Origin: Rubellicoccus peritrichatus
Lineage (GTDB): Bacteria > Verrucomicrobiota > Verrucomicrobiia > Opitutales > Cerasicoccaceae
DNA length: 64,000 bases
Assembly (NCBI RefSeq): GCF_033100135.1
Contig: NZ_CP136920.1
Location: forward strand, 3,405,001 to 3,469,000
Direction: 5' to 3'
Part shown: positions 37,985-46,736 of the stretch, in pieces
How positions within the stretch are numbered: the first letter of the stretch is position 1
Layout: every line of letters starts with the position of its first letter
Notes under the pieces: generated by a model
The model's database searches: none
Told to the model about the DNA's origin: nothing
What the model saw: only the letters and a program-made list of their open reading frames with translations
Translations under genes and position numbers: made by a program

Positions 37985-39484
37985 ATGGCAAGAGCCCAGA
38001 AAGATAGTGCAGCAGATCTGAAGCAGAGTGCCCTGCGATCTCTGAAGCACAAATTGAAAGACCAGGTCAGCACTGACGCAGAGGTGTGTCGGTTGGAGGG
38101 ATTGGACAGTGCTCGCTTGGTATTTCAGCCCAGCGCTGTTATTTTCGCGAAAGCTCCGGAAGACATAGGTGTCGTGCTGAGAATTGCCAATAAGCACCGG
38201 GTTGCTGTAACGGTGCGTGGCGCTGGGTCCTCCACAACAGGGGCTGCTTCACCATCTAATGGAGGCTGGGCACTTGATTTGACACAGCTGAATCGAATTG
38301 AGGTGGATAAGCTTTCGGGTATGGCTCATGTTCAAGTGGGGGCCGTCACTGAAGAGATTAATGCTGAAGCTGAGAAAGCGGGCTGGTTTTATCCGCCTGA
38401 TCCATCTTCCAAGAAGCATTCTACAATTGGGGGTAATATCGCAACTAACGCAGGAGGTTTACGTGGGGCGAAATACGGTGTGACACGTGATTATGTTTTT
38501 GGTCTGGAAGGGTTTTTACCCACGGGAGAGTTTGTTCGCTGGGGTGCTCCTTTGCGAAAATATGCATCCGGCTATAATATCAGGGATTTATGGATTGGAT
38601 CCGAGGGAATGCTTGGAGTTGTTACTGCAGCTACCCTGAAGCTGATCCCAAAGCCAGAAATCCGTAAAACCTTCCTTTTCGGTTTTTCAACTGAGCGTAA
38701 GGCATTGAACGCTGCGCAAGAACTCATTAAAAAGCGTTTAATGCCGGCTGTAATGGAATTTATGGATCGGCAGACTGTGTCGTGTGCTCTCAAGCGTAGG
38801 GCTGATACTGGAATTGCGGGTAATGTGTTGCTCGATTCGGTTGTTTCTCAGTTTAGGCGACCACCAGCTTTACTTCTGATTGAGCTCGATGGCACGAAAG
38901 TTGGCGTAAAAGCTGAGGCGAAAGCTTTGATGGAAATACTTGATGCGAAGCAAACTCCTTGTTCAAAAGCGCGCAATGAGCGCGAAGCTGAAGCTTTATG
39001 GGAGGTTCGCAGAACTTGCTCTCAGGCCATGTTTCAGATGGGAGACACAAAATTGAACGAAGATGTGGTCGTTCCAGTTCGAAGTTACCATAAACTTCTG
39101 GATTATACGCTTGAGCTAAAGAAAGAGACGGGGTTGGCCACGCCCACTTTTGGTCATGCCGCTGACGGTAATTTTCATGTCCATCTGATGTTCAATCACC
39201 AGGATCCCAAACAGCGAAAAAATGCTGAACGGGGAGTGCGCTTGTTGATGGAAAAAGTGGTTGAGCTTGGTGGCGCAATTACAGGAGAACATGGAATTGG
39301 CTTGGCAAAAAGCCCTTTCATGGCACTTCAGCATTCTCCTGAAGAGATTGCGACCATGCGGAAAATCAAGGAAGTATTCGATCCGAATAACATTCTTAAC
39401 CCCGGGAAGATGTTTGAGCCTTTTGAGATGTGGAAACATCCAAGGGATTATGCGACCCGTTTTCCCTGGGATAAAAAGCATTAG
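37985..39484 (+). CDS. FAD-binding oxidase, glycolate oxidase GlcD / D-lactate dehydrogenase type
   Basis: A 499-residue flavoprotein started at ATG 37985 (a GTG 9 bp upstream is also in frame). The FAD_binding_4 fold is shown by VTVRGAGSSTTGAASPSNGG near 80, PPDPSSKKHSTIGGNIATNA split over 135-160, and LGVVTAATLKLIPKP. The C-terminal FAD-oxidase domain carries FGHAADGNFHVHLMFN, which holds metal-binding His residues, and TGEHGIG, then a closing NPGKMF. The group oxidises glycolate or D-lactate to the 2-keto acid and passes electrons to the membrane. No GlcE or GlcF partner is adjacent, so a stand-alone D-lactate dehydrogenase-like enzyme is as likely as a GlcD subunit. Confidence 0.9.
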   Translation: MARAQKDSAADLKQSALRSLKHKLKDQVSTDAEVCRLEGLDSARLVFQPSAVIFAKAPEDIGVVLRIANKHRVAVTVRGAGSSTTGAASPSNGGWALDLTQLNRIEVDKLSGMAHVQVGAVTEEINAEAEKAGWFYPPDPSSKKHSTIGGNIATNAGGLRGAKYGVTRDYVFGLEGFLPTGEFVRWGAPLRKYASGYNIRDLWIGSEGMLGVVTAATLKLIPKPEIRKTFLFGFSTERKALNAAQELIKKRLMPAVMEFMDRQTVSCALKRRADTGIAGNVLLDSVVSQFRRPPALLLIELDGTKVGVKAEAKALMEILDAKQTPCSKARNEREAEALWEVRRTCSQAMFQMGDTKLNEDVVVPVRSYHKLLDYTLELKKETGLATPTFGHAADGNFHVHLMFNHQDPKQRKNAERGVRLLMEKVVELGGAITGEHGIGLAKSPFMALQHSPEEIATMRKIKEVFDPNNILNPGKMFEPFEMWKHPRDYATRFPWDKKH

Positions 39485-39506
39485 ATGGGCATGTTTACAG
39501 ATGGGC

Positions 39507-40652
39507 TTACATAAAGTTCATTCGCATCTGGCCGTTACTTTCTGGAGGTTGGAAGTGCTCACTTGTTAGGGTTGCTTTGTATGGAACGACTTTAGCTCGC
39601 CTCAATCCAAGTAGTCGCAGCGCCTTTATCTGCTCAGGCCAAATGCCTTCACCGCGCATACGGCTTCTTAAATTGGGATCATTAAGCTTACCTCCGCGCA
39701 TGTCTTTAATACGAGAAACGATCTTTTCGTATTTATTGGGGAAATTTAGCTGAAGCCAATCTCGAAAGACATCCTTTACCGAATAGGGAAGGCGTATGGG
39801 AACGGTGTTAAACCAGAGAGCGCCAGCGCTTGCTGCAGATTCTATAATGGATGGTATTTCCTCGTCGTTAAGACCTGGAATAACCGGTGCTATCATGACG
39901 CCAACTGGTATCTCAGCAGCACGCAATTTCGAGACTGTCTCAAGACGTTGCCTTGGAGAGGCTGTTCTCGGCTCCATTAAACGTCCAAGTCTTGAATCAA
40001 GTGTCGTGATCGAAATATTGACAACGACGCACTGCCATTTTGCCAACTCGGCTAGCAGATCAATATCTCTTTGAATCAGTGCATTCTTGGTTATGAGCGC
40101 AACGGGCTGGCGTGCTGCACAAATTACCTCAAGGCACCCTCGAGTGATCTTCAGCGAGCGTTCGACTGGCTGATATGGATCAGTGACTCCGCTCATCGCG
40201 ATGGGTTCCGGTTTCCAGCGTCTTGAACCAAGTGCCTTGCGGAGAAGTTCTGGTGCTTTCGGCTTAAACATTATTTTGGTTTCAAAATCCAATCCGGAAG
40301 AGAAGCCCAGATATTCATGAGTCGGGCGGGCGTAACAGTAAACACAGCCGTGTTCGCAGCCACGATAAGGATTCACACCAACAGAAAAGGGAATATCCGG
40401 ACTGTTGTTTCGGCTGATAATGTCGCTGGTATGATCCTCGAAATAGCGCGTTTGGACTTTGTTGTTCGGGTCATGGATGCCTGAGTCAGGTTCTGGTATA
40501 TATTCTGTCTGTTCAAAACGATTGCGGGGATTGGAGGCTATGCCGCGCCCGCGCGGAGGAGTTGGCTTGCTTGGTTGCATAGTAATTTGGTATACGTATG
40601 TATATGCTTCTGCAACTCTGAATGCTAAAAGATTTTCGCCGCCCATTTGCAA
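39507..40652 (-). CDS. PA0069-family radical SAM protein
   Basis: A 381-residue radical SAM protein of the PA0069/Rv2578c group, related to spore photoproduct lyase-like enzymes. The cluster motif is in GCEHGCVYCYARPTHEYLGF near 105-125. MSGVTDPYQPVERSLKITRG and VALITKNALIQRDIDLL are typical of the group. No substrate is established for this family. The likely start may be inside the called frame: ATG at residue 25 (MQPSKPTPPRGRG), since the first 24 residues do not look conserved. It converges with the FAD oxidase gene with 22 bp between the stops. Confidence 0.88.
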   Translation of the reverse strand: MQMGGENLLAFRVAEAYTYVYQITMQPSKPTPPRGRGIASNPRNRFEQTEYIPEPDSGIHDPNNKVQTRYFEDHTSDIISRNNSPDIPFSVGVNPYRGCEHGCVYCYARPTHEYLGFSSGLDFETKIMFKPKAPELLRKALGSRRWKPEPIAMSGVTDPYQPVERSLKITRGCLEVICAARQPVALITKNALIQRDIDLLAELAKWQCVVVNISITTLDSRLGRLMEPRTASPRQRLETVSKLRAAEIPVGVMIAPVIPGLNDEEIPSIIESAASAGALWFNTVPIRLPYSVKDVFRDWLQLNFPNKYEKIVSRIKDMRGGKLNDPNLRSRMRGEGIWPEQIKALRLLGLRRAKVVPYKATLTSEHFQPPESNGQMRMNFM

Positions 40653-40805
40653 CCCACGATAGAATTTATTGCTTAGGGAGGATTAAATTGAACTCAGCTT
40701 GACAAAGAATATGTCATTGCGTAACTATTTACGCAGCCTATCCTGATACTACTTTACGTTTATTTTGTATGCATTTCTAGAGGGCAAAATAACTCGAATA
40801 CCCAC

Positions 40806-42626
40806 ATGAATATTCACTTTAAAACAACACGATGGATCTTAGTGTTCATTTTATCGCTATTCGCCTGGGAGGCTTTAGTTGCGAAACCATTATATGTTTC
40901 TGTCGATGGCAGTGACAGCCAATCTGGTAGTTTTGAGCAACCATACGAGACCATCCAGAAGGCTGTGGACATGGCAGAGCCAGGGACTGCTATTTTTGTG
41001 AGGGGAGGTGTCTATGGTGAGCGCATTGCCTGGAACACTTCTGGTATGAGTGATGCTCCGATTGTTTTGCGCAACTATCCAGGAGAGTCGGTTGCAATTG
41101 ACGGTGGTGATTTGGTTGTTGGATCCGGGCTGGATCCCCTGCTTTTGATCGAAGGGCGATCGCATATCACCATTGAAGGGCTGGAAATTCGAAATTGGAA
41201 GACAGCGGTTGAAGGTCACCTTCCAGTAGGAGTCTTGATCAGGGCATCAGCAGATGGTCTCACTGGATGTGATGGGATTACACTAAAACGTCTCAAGATT
41301 CATGGAATCTGGCAAACCTTCGATAACGGGTCCAATAGCAATAATGGCAATTACTTTGGTTCAGATGCGCATGGTCTTGCGGTCTATGGCAACGGTAGCA
41401 CCGCCGCATCGGTGATCAGTAATCTGTTAGTTCACCAATGCGAAGTCTATGATCTAAAACTTGGAACCTCAGAGGCATTGGTCTTGAATGGAAATATAAG
41501 CGATTTCGTTATATCGGATTCAGTTGTTCGAGACTGCAACAATATCGGGATTGATTTCATTGGTTTTGAAGGGACATCTTCCGTTGAAAGTTTGGATCAG
41601 GCGAGGAACGGCATCATCTCACGGTGTGAGGTTTATAATATCAGTACTCAGGGAAATCCAGGTTATCGGACAGGAGCGACAAGTTACTCATTCAGTGCGG
41701 GAGGTATTTACGTTGATGGTGGTCGGGATATTGTGATCGAAAATAATCGAATATATAATTGCAATATTGGTTGTGAAATTGCAAGTGAGCATGATGGTAA
41801 GCGGACGGAGCGCGTCACTTTTCGAAGTAATTTCGTTTACAATAACCGAGACTTCACTGGTTTGGCAATGGGTGGGTTTGCATCAACAGGGCGTGGAATA
41901 ACCGCTGACTGCAAGATTCTAAATAACACTTTCTGGGGCAATGATTCTCACGGTTATAATGGTCAGATTCATCTGCAATGGGATGTCGTCGACTGTGTTT
42001 TTATGAATAACATTGTAGTGGCTAATCCTCAAACTGGAATTATGATTGGTGATCCGAGTAGTGGGAACACGCGGCATACGGGTAATATTTACAACTATAA
42101 CGCTTATTACAATACTGGCGATCAGAGTTCGATTTGGAATCGTAATGGAGTTGGACGCAATTTTAGCCAGTGGAAAAACGATGTAGGCGGTGATGCTAAT
42201 TCCACAGATGACGTTGATCCTCTGTTTGTTGATGCCGAGAATGCAGACTTGCATCTTCAGGACATTTCACCCTTGAGGAATGCCGGAAGTATGGTCGGCA
42301 TTTATGTAGGCATATGGGATATTGATGGCGAAAATCGTGTTGCTGGATCTACAGTCGATATTGGCGCGGATGAAGTATCGAGCCAACTGGAAGTGCCTTT
42401 GCCGGAGGCATTCATTTTGCCACATGATGGTATTCTTTCAATCGAAGTGGATACTTTTGTGGCCTATCGTTACCAGATGAGGACATCAATTAACCCTGAA
42501 GGCACTTGGCATGATGTGACCGATGAAAGTATTTGGGGAAATGGGACACGCCAGGCATTTGATTTGCCAATTGAGTTGATCGGAGAGGCGCCACTCTTCT
42601 TTTCTATCAATGCATCATCATTGTGA
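40806..42626 (+). CDS. Secreted right-handed parallel beta-helix protein
   Basis: A 606-residue exported protein with a signal peptide of about 28 residues ending VAK. It opens with LYVSVDGSDSQSGSFEQPY and TIQKAVDMAEPGTAIFVRGG, the standard start of DUF1565/pectate-lyase-like beta-helix proteins. Coils follow with short repeating units (VLNGNISDFVISDSVVRDCN, IVIENNRIYNCNIG, FRSNFVYNNRDF). Family relatives include pectate, alginate and other PL6/PL9-like lyases and also epimerases. No catalytic Asp/Lys set can be fixed by eye, so lyase activity is unproven. It lies outside the tRNA-Met island but adds to the polysaccharide theme. Confidence 0.82.
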   Translation: MNIHFKTTRWILVFILSLFAWEALVAKPLYVSVDGSDSQSGSFEQPYETIQKAVDMAEPGTAIFVRGGVYGERIAWNTSGMSDAPIVLRNYPGESVAIDGGDLVVGSGLDPLLLIEGRSHITIEGLEIRNWKTAVEGHLPVGVLIRASADGLTGCDGITLKRLKIHGIWQTFDNGSNSNNGNYFGSDAHGLAVYGNGSTAASVISNLLVHQCEVYDLKLGTSEALVLNGNISDFVISDSVVRDCNNIGIDFIGFEGTSSVESLDQARNGIISRCEVYNISTQGNPGYRTGATSYSFSAGGIYVDGGRDIVIENNRIYNCNIGCEIASEHDGKRTERVTFRSNFVYNNRDFTGLAMGGFASTGRGITADCKILNNTFWGNDSHGYNGQIHLQWDVVDCVFMNNIVVANPQTGIMIGDPSSGNTRHTGNIYNYNAYYNTGDQSSIWNRNGVGRNFSQWKNDVGGDANSTDDVDPLFVDAENADLHLQDISPLRNAGSMVGIYVGIWDIDGENRVAGSTVDIGADEVSSQLEVPLPEAFILPHDGILSIEVDTFVAYRYQMRTSINPEGTWHDVTDESIWGNGTRQAFDLPIELIGEAPLFFSINASSL

Positions 42627-42689
42627 CGGCCTGTTACTGGCCAAACGGTAAGGCTTTACAGGATGCTATTTGATACACTAAATAGAATT

Positions 42690-43103
42690 ATGTGGAAAAT
42701 GATTGCTACGTTTAGTGTGTTTTTTCTGGTTGCATTTTTAACCAGGGCTGAGAATGTTTCTGAAAGCGAAGCGGAAGAAGTTTCCTACTGGGAAAAAGCG
42801 AAAAAGACGCTCGATGAAATTAAGACTGGAGATCGGGATATCACGGAAGATACCAAGAATTGGGTCATCGACGATGTTAAAAGAATAGGTGATTGGCAGT
42901 ATCGTGTGATCAAGGTTAAAGCTTCCGATCCAGATGCAATTGAGAAAGAATTAAACGCATTAGGTGAGGAAAGGTGGGAGTGCTTCTTTGTTGAGCGTGT
43001 TGATGAGCATCTCATGTTTTACTTTAAGAAAAGTAAGATCAGTTACCTTCACAAGGTTTCCCAGGGCAGTTTGGGAAAATTGATTGGGGATGGTGATAAG
43101 TAA
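42690..43103 (+). CDS. Small exported protein with a DUF4177-like domain
   Basis: A protein of 137 residues when started at ATG 42690 (an earlier ATG at 42663 gives 146). A signal peptide (MWKMIATFSVFFLVAFLTRA) is followed by a charged helix and then WQYRVIKVKASDPDAIEKEL, NALGEERWECFFVE. This resembles the DUF4177 pattern (W-E-Y-K-V-V ... LNxLGxxGWELV). Function unknown. It follows the beta-helix gene by about 60 bp and may share its transcript. The following gene is convergent. Confidence 0.68.
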   Translation: MWKMIATFSVFFLVAFLTRAENVSESEAEEVSYWEKAKKTLDEIKTGDRDITEDTKNWVIDDVKRIGDWQYRVIKVKASDPDAIEKELNALGEERWECFFVERVDEHLMFYFKKSKISYLHKVSQGSLGKLIGDGDK

Positions 43104-43109
43104 ATCTGC

Positions 43110-43892
43110 TCAAACGAATCTTTTGATTAACCTGTTCGTTATCGTCCATGTAATGACCCCGATAATCAAACCTTCGAGGGCTCCAACTATAATGTCGGTT
43201 GGTGAATGTACTCTCAGGATCACCCGCGAGAGGCAGACTACAAGAGCCCATGGCAGGAGAGCATAGAAGAAACAGATCCGATTTGTGTTTACTGAAGGGA
43301 CAGCAGTAGCCAGGAAAAAAGTGGCAATAAGTATGGCGGAGAAGGCATGTCCGGAAGGAAATGAATAGCCTGTCTCTGCAATCCAGTGTGCTTTGATCGC
43401 TGGACTTAGTGGAGGTTGGTCAGGTGCGGATTTTATAATAATCTCTAGGAGTTGACTGCGGGCTTCCTTGTCACCGGTTTTATAGAACTCGGACGGTGTC
43501 ATCCCAAGAAGGCCTGTTCCATTTTCGCCAGCCAGCCAGATGATATTCGGCCGGGGCACTTTTAGCCTTTCCTTGATCAGATTTTCATTCAACCAGGCAC
43601 CGCCACCTGCGCTGATCATGATAGCTAAGACGAAGACACCAGCTTCAAGCCATTTTCTTCGCTGTGTTATACCTTTGCGAGTTACCAGCAAGATAATGAG
43701 GGTGATAGCTAGAATCGGTGTTCCAACTTTACCGCCAGATTCAGAAAACCAATAGGCTATCTGTGGAAGCGTTTGTGTGAGATCAAAATAGGGTGGTGCG
43801 GTCGAATCGAGTAGAGGGATAACATAAGCGAGCGGGATGAGTGCGCAGATGACTATTGCGGGTAGGATTGCTCTTAGGAAAACGCTCTTCAT
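43110..43892 (-). CDS. PAP2-family membrane phosphatase
   Basis: A 260-residue membrane protein. I prefer the ATG at 43892 because AGGAAG sits a few bases before it; an upstream ATG at 43928 is also in frame. The phosphatase motifs are SFPSGHAFSA with its catalytic His and SRVILRVHSPTDI with the second His; the first motif is around KERLKVPRP. Several hydrophobic helices surround them. The family removes phosphate from lipids such as phosphatidylglycerol phosphate, phosphatidate or undecaprenyl diphosphate. The gap behind it (43893-44102) holds no recognised gene. Confidence 0.88.
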   Translation of the reverse strand: MKSVFLRAILPAIVICALIPLAYVIPLLDSTAPPYFDLTQTLPQIAYWFSESGGKVGTPILAITLIILLVTRKGITQRRKWLEAGVFVLAIMISAGGGAWLNENLIKERLKVPRPNIIWLAGENGTGLLGMTPSEFYKTGDKEARSQLLEIIIKSAPDQPPLSPAIKAHWIAETGYSFPSGHAFSAILIATFFLATAVPSVNTNRICFFYALLPWALVVCLSRVILRVHSPTDIIVGALEGLIIGVITWTITNRLIKRFV

Positions 43893-44102
43893 TGGCACTT
43901 CCTGATTCTCTGCATACTTTGTCACCATTAATTGCTTCCACCTTCATGGCAAGAGAAGGCGTGTCAAGGTAGATTGCTGTGAATACTGGCTCTCAGGCTT
44001 GAGAAAAAAGCATGATCTGCCTATCTCGATTAACTGCATATCGCATGACACCGAGCGATGCGAAGATCAACAGTTTGATTGAGGTTTCCATCGGGATAAT
44101 GA

Positions 44103-44858
44103 TTAGCCCGGCTGCAATTGAGTACGGAGGGTTCCCAAGGATACTTCACTTATCATGGTGAGTGTGTGCTTGTTCTGATTCCAGGTGAAAAGACTCCACC
44201 CATCCTTTGTCTCCCAAGTGTTTTTTGTTAAACTACGTGCGAGCTCCGTATCGGTATTCATGATGAGAATGTGAACAGGTTGGCCGTTCATAAGCAGGCA
44301 GACTAGGCTGACAGCGTTTCCTTGCTGATCGAGGAAGACCCGGCAGCCCGCTGGCGAAAGTTTGGTCAGGTTTCTTGGTAACGCATTCAAAGTTGGAGCA
44401 TTTTGCGCTTCCAGCCATGCTTTCATTTCAGGTATACTGGTGTTGAGGTAATCCAATGGCATGACCGATTCCACCATTTGCAGGATTTCCTTTTCCGCGA
44501 TATCAGCCCGAGTGTATTCTGTAGATTTCGTCTGGTTCAGATAATTCCAGGTCATCGATGTAAGCAATGCGACAATTGCAGCAAAGCTGATCCACGGAAG
44601 CATGCGGGAAAAAAGGCCTTGTTTTGCCGAGGCAAGATCATGCATGCTGAGCAGTGTTTCCATACCTTTGTCAGGACCACGGATTGAGCCAAGGGCATCC
44701 GCTACAGAACGGTCAAACTGTTGCTCTTCTATCTGCCATTGCTTCATTGCTATGTCATGATCACATGCAGCAATGGCCTCCTGCATATTGGCATCTTCTC
44801 GATCCTGACCACCAGGGCGGTAAGCACTCATGATTTGTTTTACTGTATCCTTATCCAT
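44103..44858 (-). CDS. Anti-sigma factor-like membrane protein
   Basis: A 251-residue protein with a cytoplasmic helical part of about 85 residues, one membrane helix (LPWISFAAIVALLTSMTW) and an exported C-terminal domain (LTKLSPAGCRVFLDQQGNAV and VCLLMNGQPVHILIMNTD). The exported domain resembles the DUF3379/zinc-independent anti-sigma groups that sense outside the membrane. Its start overlaps the stop of the ECF sigma gene by 8 bp, which is the main argument for the anti-sigma role. No zinc-binding His/Cys motif is seen. Confidence 0.78.
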   Translation of the reverse strand: MDKDTVKQIMSAYRPGGQDREDANMQEAIAACDHDIAMKQWQIEEQQFDRSVADALGSIRGPDKGMETLLSMHDLASAKQGLFSRMLPWISFAAIVALLTSMTWNYLNQTKSTEYTRADIAEKEILQMVESVMPLDYLNTSIPEMKAWLEAQNAPTLNALPRNLTKLSPAGCRVFLDQQGNAVSLVCLLMNGQPVHILIMNTDTELARSLTKNTWETKDGWSLFTWNQNKHTLTMISEVSLGTLRTQLQPG

Positions 44859-45390
44859 CGTTCGCCTTTTTGAATTCGATAACCTTACCTTTGTTCATTT
44901 GCTCTGGGTGTTCGATGTGTTTGCGCAAACGATCTTTGCCACGCCGCAGGCGCGACATGACAGTGCCGATTGGAATCTCGAGTATACTGGCAATTTCACG
45001 GTATGATAAATCTTCAAGGTAAAACAGAATCAACGGAACACGATAGATGTCATCCAGGTGTTTTAGGGCATCAAGTGCCTGGCGTGCATCCAGCGCAGTT
45101 CCGGACGGAGGCGGTGTTGTGGATGGAAGTCCAAACACACTGTCGAGGTCATAATGGGGAAAGCGTCGGCTGCGACGGTATTGATCTATAAACTCACGGT
45201 GTGTCACACTGAAAAGCCAGGTCTTTATTTTGGACTCGTCTTTCAGCGTATGACTTTTTGATGCAAGTTTGAAGAAGGCACTCTGTGTTAGGTCGAGCGC
45301 ATCATCGGAGTTGCAGCACAGGCTCAACGCAAATCGATACAAAGGATCATACCAGCGGCGAACGATAGATTCGTACTGTTCCCGCTTCAT
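44851..45390 (-). CDS. ECF-type RNA polymerase sigma factor
   Basis: A 179-residue sigma-70 family factor started at ATG 45390, which has a good AGAGGAA ribosome site; a longer frame runs back to 45501 but begins inside the neighbouring gene. Region 2 lies at about 15-80 (YDPLYRFALSLC, DALDLTQSAFFKLA, KTWLFSVTHREFIDQYRRSR), and region 4 at 120-170 (VPLILFYLEDLSYREIASIL, IPIGTVMSRLRRGKDRL). It is coupled to the anti-sigma gene. The secreted-protein gene upstream on the same strand may be a target or part of the same transcript. Confidence 0.92.
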   Translation of the reverse strand: MKREQYESIVRRWYDPLYRFALSLCCNSDDALDLTQSAFFKLASKSHTLKDESKIKTWLFSVTHREFIDQYRRSRRFPHYDLDSVFGLPSTTPPPSGTALDARQALDALKHLDDIYRVPLILFYLEDLSYREIASILEIPIGTVMSRLRRGKDRLRKHIEHPEQMNKGKVIEFKKANDG

Positions 45391-45433
45391 CGATTCCTCT
45401 GACTTGATCTTGTGTTGAGCAACATTGTCTGGC

Positions 45434-46354
45434 TTACGGATTGTTCCCCGAGATGACAGTCGTGCCGTTACTGCCGAAGATGAAAAACAAGCTTGGGTCA
45501 CCGCGACTCAATTCATCCGCATAGAGCCACCAGTCCAGGGCATGCCCACTGGGTTGGCCGAAGAACCACCGTTCGGTTGCATTGGATGTCCAAAGCCAGG
45601 TTGCGAGTTGGGAGTCCGCCGCGAACAGCCAGCTTGAAGTATTTGCATTGCCATCGGCTCCCGCGTAGAACCAACCCATTTCGTTATGGAAGAACCAGGG
45701 CCATGCAGTTGTGTTGATCAGTCCAATCCATGTGAAATACCAGCCGCCGCCCAAATCCCGGGCTCCGTCTATAATATAAACCACTGGTTCGTTGGGTTCT
45801 CCACCACCGTTTGTATCAATCGGAGTGAAACCAAAATCGTCAATTGAGGCAAAGGAGCTTGTGTTGTTGTTTAATGTGATTCGGGCAATACCATCGGTGG
45901 CCCCAAGGTTGTTTGCATTGAATTCAAAGAAATCTGCGTTGTTGCCAGAAATGTTAGTGGGAAGTCCTTCGACTTGGTCGATCACGTTGTTGTCTCTATC
46001 AAAGACTTGGATGACTGCACCTCCGTCACTGGAGCCTGCCCAGAAGGCAACGACAGATGCGGGCCTGTCGAAAGTGATGACTCCAGTTTGGCCTGCATTG
46101 ACATTCCAGGCAAAGGAGCCCGAGTGATACAGATGGCCGATGCCGAGGACACCTGAAAAGCCGACATCAAATACGGCAACGGTGTCGCCTGTGCCGAGTT
46201 CATTTCCAAAACTGCCATCGAAGCTGGTGAAGAATTCCAGAGTGGAAGGTTGGGCGAATACATTTGAGGCTGCTAGGATGAGTGAGAGTATTGCGAAGAA
46301 ACCAATCGACTTTACCGCCGAATGATAAGACTTGGGAGTATTGTGTGTTTTCAT
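45434..46354 (-). CDS. Secreted protein of unknown function, aromatic-rich C-terminal repeats
   Basis: A 306-residue exported protein started at ATG 46354; the signal peptide (SIGFFAILSLILAASNVFA) follows a 16-residue leader. Residues 35-180 resemble a beta-sandwich seen in many PEP-CTERM proteins (VITFDRPASVVAFWAGSSDG, IDDFGFTPID). The C-terminal third is very rich in Trp and Tyr and Gly/Asn: GWYFTWIGLINTTAWPWFFH, GWFYAGADGNANTSSWLF, LDWWLYADELSRGDPSLFFI, with units of about 20-25 residues. There is no PEP-CTERM tail. It lies 43 bp upstream of the ECF sigma gene. Confidence 0.78.
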   Translation of the reverse strand: MKTHNTPKSYHSAVKSIGFFAILSLILAASNVFAQPSTLEFFTSFDGSFGNELGTGDTVAVFDVGFSGVLGIGHLYHSGSFAWNVNAGQTGVITFDRPASVVAFWAGSSDGGAVIQVFDRDNNVIDQVEGLPTNISGNNADFFEFNANNLGATDGIARITLNNNTSSFASIDDFGFTPIDTNGGGEPNEPVVYIIDGARDLGGGWYFTWIGLINTTAWPWFFHNEMGWFYAGADGNANTSSWLFAADSQLATWLWTSNATERWFFGQPSGHALDWWLYADELSRGDPSLFFIFGSNGTTVISGNNP

Positions 46355-46736
46355 AGCTATATGGTTAAAAGAGATTTCCAAGGCAGCAAAAAAGACGGCG
46401 GTATTTGGCTTATCGCAGCTTTGTCGTCGCTCTTTGTATAAGGAGATATGCTCATCAGGTTTGAGGTGATACATTCTTAGACGAACCAGGCACAAAAGTA
46501 TTTCATGGATCTGATTATTTTATTTGTTGGTCCAATCGAGAGTCGGTTTCAGAGGATGTCTGAGATAGTTCGTTTATAATGTCGTTTTTGCCACGTCCGA
46601 TGCCATATTGTCCACGTCCAGTAGGGCATTGTCCACTTCCACGTCTACTGATCTATGTGTCATTGCATCAGAATGGTATGTCATGACTTTGATAACAGGG
46701 GTTGCCAGATGCAGCAAAAGTGCGTTATTTGTGCCG
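46355..46736. other. Divergent intergenic region with 21-bp repeats
   Basis: The 382-bp gap separates the secreted-protein gene on the minus strand and the beta-propeller gene on the plus strand. It holds the three 21-bp direct repeats at 46591-46653 and no recognised gene. Several in-frame ATGs precede 46737, but the leader they would add is Ser/Thr-rich and not signal-like. Confidence 0.65.
46591..46653. promoter_or_regulatory. Three 21-bp direct repeats before the beta-propeller gene
   Basis: CCACGTCC, CCACGTCC and CCACTTCC begin at 46591, 46612 and 46633, exactly 21 bp apart. The first two units also share an ATTGT end. A 21-bp period equals two helical turns, so a protein could bind all three on one DNA face. 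They lie 85-145 bp before the 46737 start. Confidence 0.6.

Noticed and set aside
45391-45501. Extended N-terminus of the ECF sigma factor
   Set aside because: It would overlap the end of the upstream gene and add 37 residues without sigma features; the inner ATG has a good ribosome site.
45434-46354. PEP-CTERM assignment for the secreted Trp-rich protein
   Set aside because: The C-terminus lacks the PEP motif, hydrophobic helix and basic tail; only the middle domain resembles such proteins.
46591-46653. CRISPR array
   Set aside because: Only three short units of 8 conserved bases, no spacers of regular unrelated sequence, and no cas genes.
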